Shown here: positions 62,104 to 64,000 of the stretch, in pieces
Numbering within the stretch: the stretch's first letter is position 1
Layout of the letters: the number at the start of each line of letters is the position of its first letter
From: an uncultured Bacteroidales bacterium
GTDB taxonomy: Bacteria > Bacteroidota > Bacteroidia > Bacteroidales > Bacteroidaceae
DNA: 64,000 bases
Direction: 5' to 3'
Assembly (NCBI GenBank): GCA_902802815.1
Contig: CADCNQ010000006.1
Location: 16,183 to 80,182, forward strand
Program-made: the position numbers and the translations under genes
Notes under the pieces: generated by a model
Databases searched by the model: none
What the model saw: only the letters and a program-made list of their open reading frames with translations
Told to the model about the DNA's origin: nothing

Positions 62104-62138
62104 AGTTTATCTTTTCTTTTCTCACATTTCCACCTTTC

Positions 62139-62204
62139 ATCTATCGGGCATCTATCGGGCATCTATCGGGCATCTATCGGAAATCTATCGGGAATCTATC
62201 GGAA
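62139..62204. repeat. Six tandem 11-bp repeats (ATCTATCGGNN)
   Basis: Units at 62139, 62150, 62161, 62172, 62183 and 62194: the first nine bases ATCTATCGG are identical in all six, followed by GC, GC, GC, AA, GA, AA. There are no spacers, so this is not a CRISPR. The period of one helical turn suggests protein binding on one face of DNA. The gene-free region 61945-62411 also holds the Pho-like array, the hairpins, a pair of 13-bp TACCTTGTCTACT repeats (about 62260-62300), a weak terminator-like hairpin (about 62298-62330) and a heptad tract (62343-62372). Confidence 0.85.
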
Positions 62205-62381
62205 AATCCCGACAGATGATCGATATGTAATAGAGACATGATACTACGCACCTGGAGATTTACCTTGTCTACTCGTCCACTTGTTACCTTGTCTACTAAA
62301 AATGCCATCCTTGAGGGTGACTTTTTTTGCTTTTAACATAATTCTCTAACCTCTAACCACTAAACTCTAATCTGTTTCTCG

Positions 62382-62389
62382 TATCTTTG
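62382..62389 (+). promoter_or_regulatory. -7 box of the exported flavin-reductase-like gene
   Basis: TATCTTTG lies 22 bp before the ATG at 62412. No TTTG is seen at the -33 distance; the heptad tract 62343-62372 covers that position. Confidence 0.5.
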
Positions 62390-62411
62390 CGCCAGCAAAA
62401 TCCAATGTACT

Positions 62412-62999
62412 ATGAAGAAAATGTGTGTTTTACCGGTATTGGCAGCATTTCTCGTTACCTTTGCCTTACCTTCTGCAGCACAGGAGGAGTACGGATTCCA
62501 GAAGTTCAACGTCACGGACGGATTCACGAGCAACGGTTTCAGATGGTTTCACGATGCAAAGCTTTTGGCTGCCGGTGACAAAAAGAAGAGCAATGCCATG
62601 ACTATCGGTTGGGGTGGCATCGGCACGCTGTGGGGACGTCCTGCACTGACGGTATATGTGGCGGAGAAACGCTACACGAAACAGTTTATGGACGCTTCGC
62701 AGTATTTCACGGTGATGGCCTTCGATGCCAAGGACGCCAAGGTGCTCAACTACATGGGCAGCAAGAGCGGTCGCAACGGCGACAAAGCCAAGGCACTGGG
62801 ACTTCACACGGCATATACGGAGAACGGCACGCCTTACTACAGCGAAGCATATCTCGTGATAGAGTGCAAGACGATGTATGTTGCTCCCTTCGACCGCAAG
62901 GGATTCAAGGGCGATGTGCCCCAGCAGATGTATCGCAACTTCCCGGCCGGCATACACACGATGTATATCGGTGAGGTAGTCAACGCATGGAGAAGGTGA
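62412..62999 (+). CDS. Flavin-reductase-like (FMN-binding split barrel) protein with signal peptide
   Basis: 195 residues. The N-terminus (MKKMCVLPVLAAFLVTFALP, SAAQEE) is a clear export signal. The rest fits the flavin-reductase domain: NAMTIGWGGIGTLWGRPALT, VYVAEKRYTKQFMDASQYF, FDAKDAKVLNYMGSKSGRNG, YLVIECKTMYVAPFD, and MYIGEVVNAW at the end. Family members are normally cytoplasmic, so an exported copy suggests a periplasmic flavoprotein, or an FMN/haem-binding protein without reductase activity. The 3' end overlaps gluQ by 20 bp, tail to tail. Confidence 0.85.
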   Translation: MKKMCVLPVLAAFLVTFALPSAAQEEYGFQKFNVTDGFTSNGFRWFHDAKLLAAGDKKKSNAMTIGWGGIGTLWGRPALTVYVAEKRYTKQFMDASQYFTVMAFDAKDAKVLNYMGSKSGRNGDKAKALGLHTAYTENGTPYYSEAYLVIECKTMYVAPFDRKGFKGDVPQQMYRNFPAGIHTMYIGEVVNAWRR

Positions 63000-63876
63000 G
63001 GTGATCCTCCGTCGGTACCTTGTCCCAGCGGAACAGGGGAATCAGTTCCTCCGGACTGACGGGGCGGGGGAGCGATAGGATGCCGGCCATCCACGCCAGA
63101 CGGCCGATAATCTCCCCGGCACTGTATGTGGCCCGCAGATATTCCATGTCTATGCCGTGATCGCGCTTGGAGAGACGCTGACCCGCGGCATTGCACAGCA
63201 GAGGCAGATGGGTGAACGAAGGAGGCTCGCAGCCCAGCAGGCGCGCCACATATATCTGCTGGGGCGAAGAGAGCAGCAGATCCCTGCCGCGCACCACCTC
63301 CGTGATGCCCATCGACGTGTCGTCCACCACCACAGCAAGTTGGTAACCCCACGCACCGTCCTTGCGACGGATGATGAAGTCGCCGCAGTGGCGCGACAGA
63401 TTCACCGACTGGGGACCGTAGTGGCCGTCTGTGAAACGTATCTCTTCGTCGGGCACACGCAGACGCACAGCAGCCCGCTCCAAATCCTTTTCTATAAACG
63501 GGCGCGCGCGACACGTGCCCGCGTACACAATGCGCCCGTCGCTCTCGTGAGGGGCCTGTGTGGCCATGATGTCGGCACGCGTGCAGAAGCAGGGATAGAC
63601 AAGACCGGCCGCCTTGAGCTTCTCCAGAGCCTCGGCATAGAGGGAGTGACGCTCGCTCTGATAATAGGGGCCTTCATCCCACGTAAGACCGAGCCACTCG
63701 AGGTCGCGCATGATATGGTCGGCATACTCGCGTCGCGAACGGTCGGGGTCGAGATCCTCGATGCGCAGCAACCAGCTGCCCTGCCGGCTCTTGATGGAGA
63801 GCCATGAGAGAAGAGCGCAAAAAACGTTCCCAAGATGCATTCTGGCCGTCGGTGAGGGGGCAAATCGTGCTTTCAT
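62980..63876 (-). CDS. gluQ: Glutamyl-Q tRNA(Asp) synthetase
   Basis: Truncated GluRS paralogue that attaches glutamate to the queuosine base of tRNA-Asp. The 298 residues contain only the catalytic half: RFAPSPTARMHLGNVFCALL (HxGN in place of HIGH), the zinc site CFCTR ... YAGTCR typical of GluQ-RS, DTSMGITEVVRGRDLL, and LSKRDHG in place of KMSKS. There is no anticodon-binding domain. The start at 63876 begins MKARFAPSPT; the longer frame upstream would overlap the rRNA-type promoter. Upstream, TACCTTTA is a near -7 box 8 bp before the ATG. Confidence 0.92.
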   Translation of the reverse strand: MKARFAPSPTARMHLGNVFCALLSWLSIKSRQGSWLLRIEDLDPDRSRREYADHIMRDLEWLGLTWDEGPYYQSERHSLYAEALEKLKAAGLVYPCFCTRADIMATQAPHESDGRIVYAGTCRARPFIEKDLERAAVRLRVPDEEIRFTDGHYGPQSVNLSRHCGDFIIRRKDGAWGYQLAVVVDDTSMGITEVVRGRDLLLSSPQQIYVARLLGCEPPSFTHLPLLCNAAGQRLSKRDHGIDMEYLRATYSAGEIIGRLAWMAGILSLPRPVSPEELIPLFRWDKVPTEDHLTFSMR

Positions 63877-63928
63877 GGGGGTAAAGGTACGGAATTTTTC
63901 ACTTTTTTGCAAAAAACTTGTGATATTA

Positions 63929-63960
63929 TTTGGTGGGTTAGAAAAAAAGCCATACCTTTG
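63929..63960 (+). promoter_or_regulatory. Strong -33/-7 promoter, probably of an rRNA operon
   Basis: TTTG at 63929-63932, a 20-bp gap, then TACCTTTG at 63953-63960. The boxes, spacing and following CACC are the same as in the tRNA-Met promoter. Confidence 0.85.
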
Positions 63961-64000
63961 CACCCGCATTTGAGAAAGTGCGACGTTCTTTGACAGAATT
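63961..64000 (+). other. Leader of a probable 16S rRNA operon (continues past the right edge)
   Basis: The text after the promoter ends in GTTCTTTGACAGAATT, which resembles the leader just upstream of 16S rRNA genes in Bacteroidales (GTTCTTTGACAT type). The mature rRNA begins outside the window, so the identity is inferred. Confidence 0.65.

Noticed and set aside
62139..62204. Possible CRISPR array
   Set aside because: Units of 11 bp follow each other without spacers and no cas genes are present.

Overview
The window looks like a chromosomal segment of a Bacteroidales bacterium, most likely a Prevotellaceae member living on plant polysaccharides. The evidence is a SusC-type TonB receptor, several secreted glycoside hydrolases, gliding/T9SS-associated genes (gldH, gldE), a phosphate-type two-component system, lineage-typical proteins (DUF4301, DUF2795, long-tailed bS16), and promoters of the Bacteroidetes type (TTTG - about 20 bp - TAnnTTTG). 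No phage, plasmid, insertion sequence or CRISPR array was seen. Most genes look like native chromosomal genes.

Layout. 1-4.9 kb: the 5' part of a susC gene, its likely membrane-spanning regulator (sugar-binding domain plus AraC DNA-binding domain) and a decayed surface-protein gene. 4.9-9.3 kb (minus): an lptF/G - ribBA - aspartate aminotransferase unit. 9.4-10.2 kb: tRNA-Met fused in one transcript to tcdA, which modifies such tRNAs. 10.2-12.7 kb: a GH2 enzyme. 12.8-19.1 kb: cell-shape operon purH(N) - mreB - mreC - mreD - mrdA - rodA. 18.8-21.7 kb (minus): holB - ricT - gldH. 21.8-26.8 kb: GH51 arabinofuranosidase, glmM, a potassium channel, a shrunken methyltransferase-like protein and a DUF2795 protein. 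26.8-32.0 kb: GH2, a fucose/arabinose isomerase-family protein and a GH26 mannanase. 32.0-32.7 kb: a gene-free stretch with tandem and inverted repeats. 32.7-41.6 kb: ettA, a Dabb protein, a hydroxyacid dehydrogenase and a tripartite RND efflux pump. 41.8-44.8 kb: rfbA - rfbD - rfbB. 44.8-54.3 kb: mutS2, DUF4301, a DciA-like protein, an orphan ABC ATPase, rpsP - thiE-like - prs, a phosphohexomutase and ssb. 54.3-61.9 kb: gldE, a Skp-like lipoprotein with a 56-codon membrane protein in front, a beta-helix lipoprotein, a PhoB/PhoR-like pair and a Na/Pi cotransporter. 62-64 kb: an array-rich intergenic region, an exported flavin-reductase-like protein, gluQ, and the promoter and leader of what is almost certainly an rRNA operon running off the right edge.

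Most notable signals. (1) Directly upstream of the -7 box of the Na/Pi cotransporter lie four to five direct repeats with an exact 11-bp period, reading TGTMAC on the transporter strand. This is the layout and nearly the sequence of a Pho box, beside a PhoBR-like pair. A second, different 11-bp array of six units lies about 120 bp further away. (2) tRNA-Met is followed after 4 bases by the gene for the enzyme that matures its t6A37. (3) A one-component regulator joins a periplasmic sugar-binding domain through one membrane helix to an AraC domain, next to a 14-bp inverted repeat upstream of susC. (4) PurH is reduced to its cyclohydrolase half. (5) Several neighbours overlap tail-to-tail by up to 270 bp.
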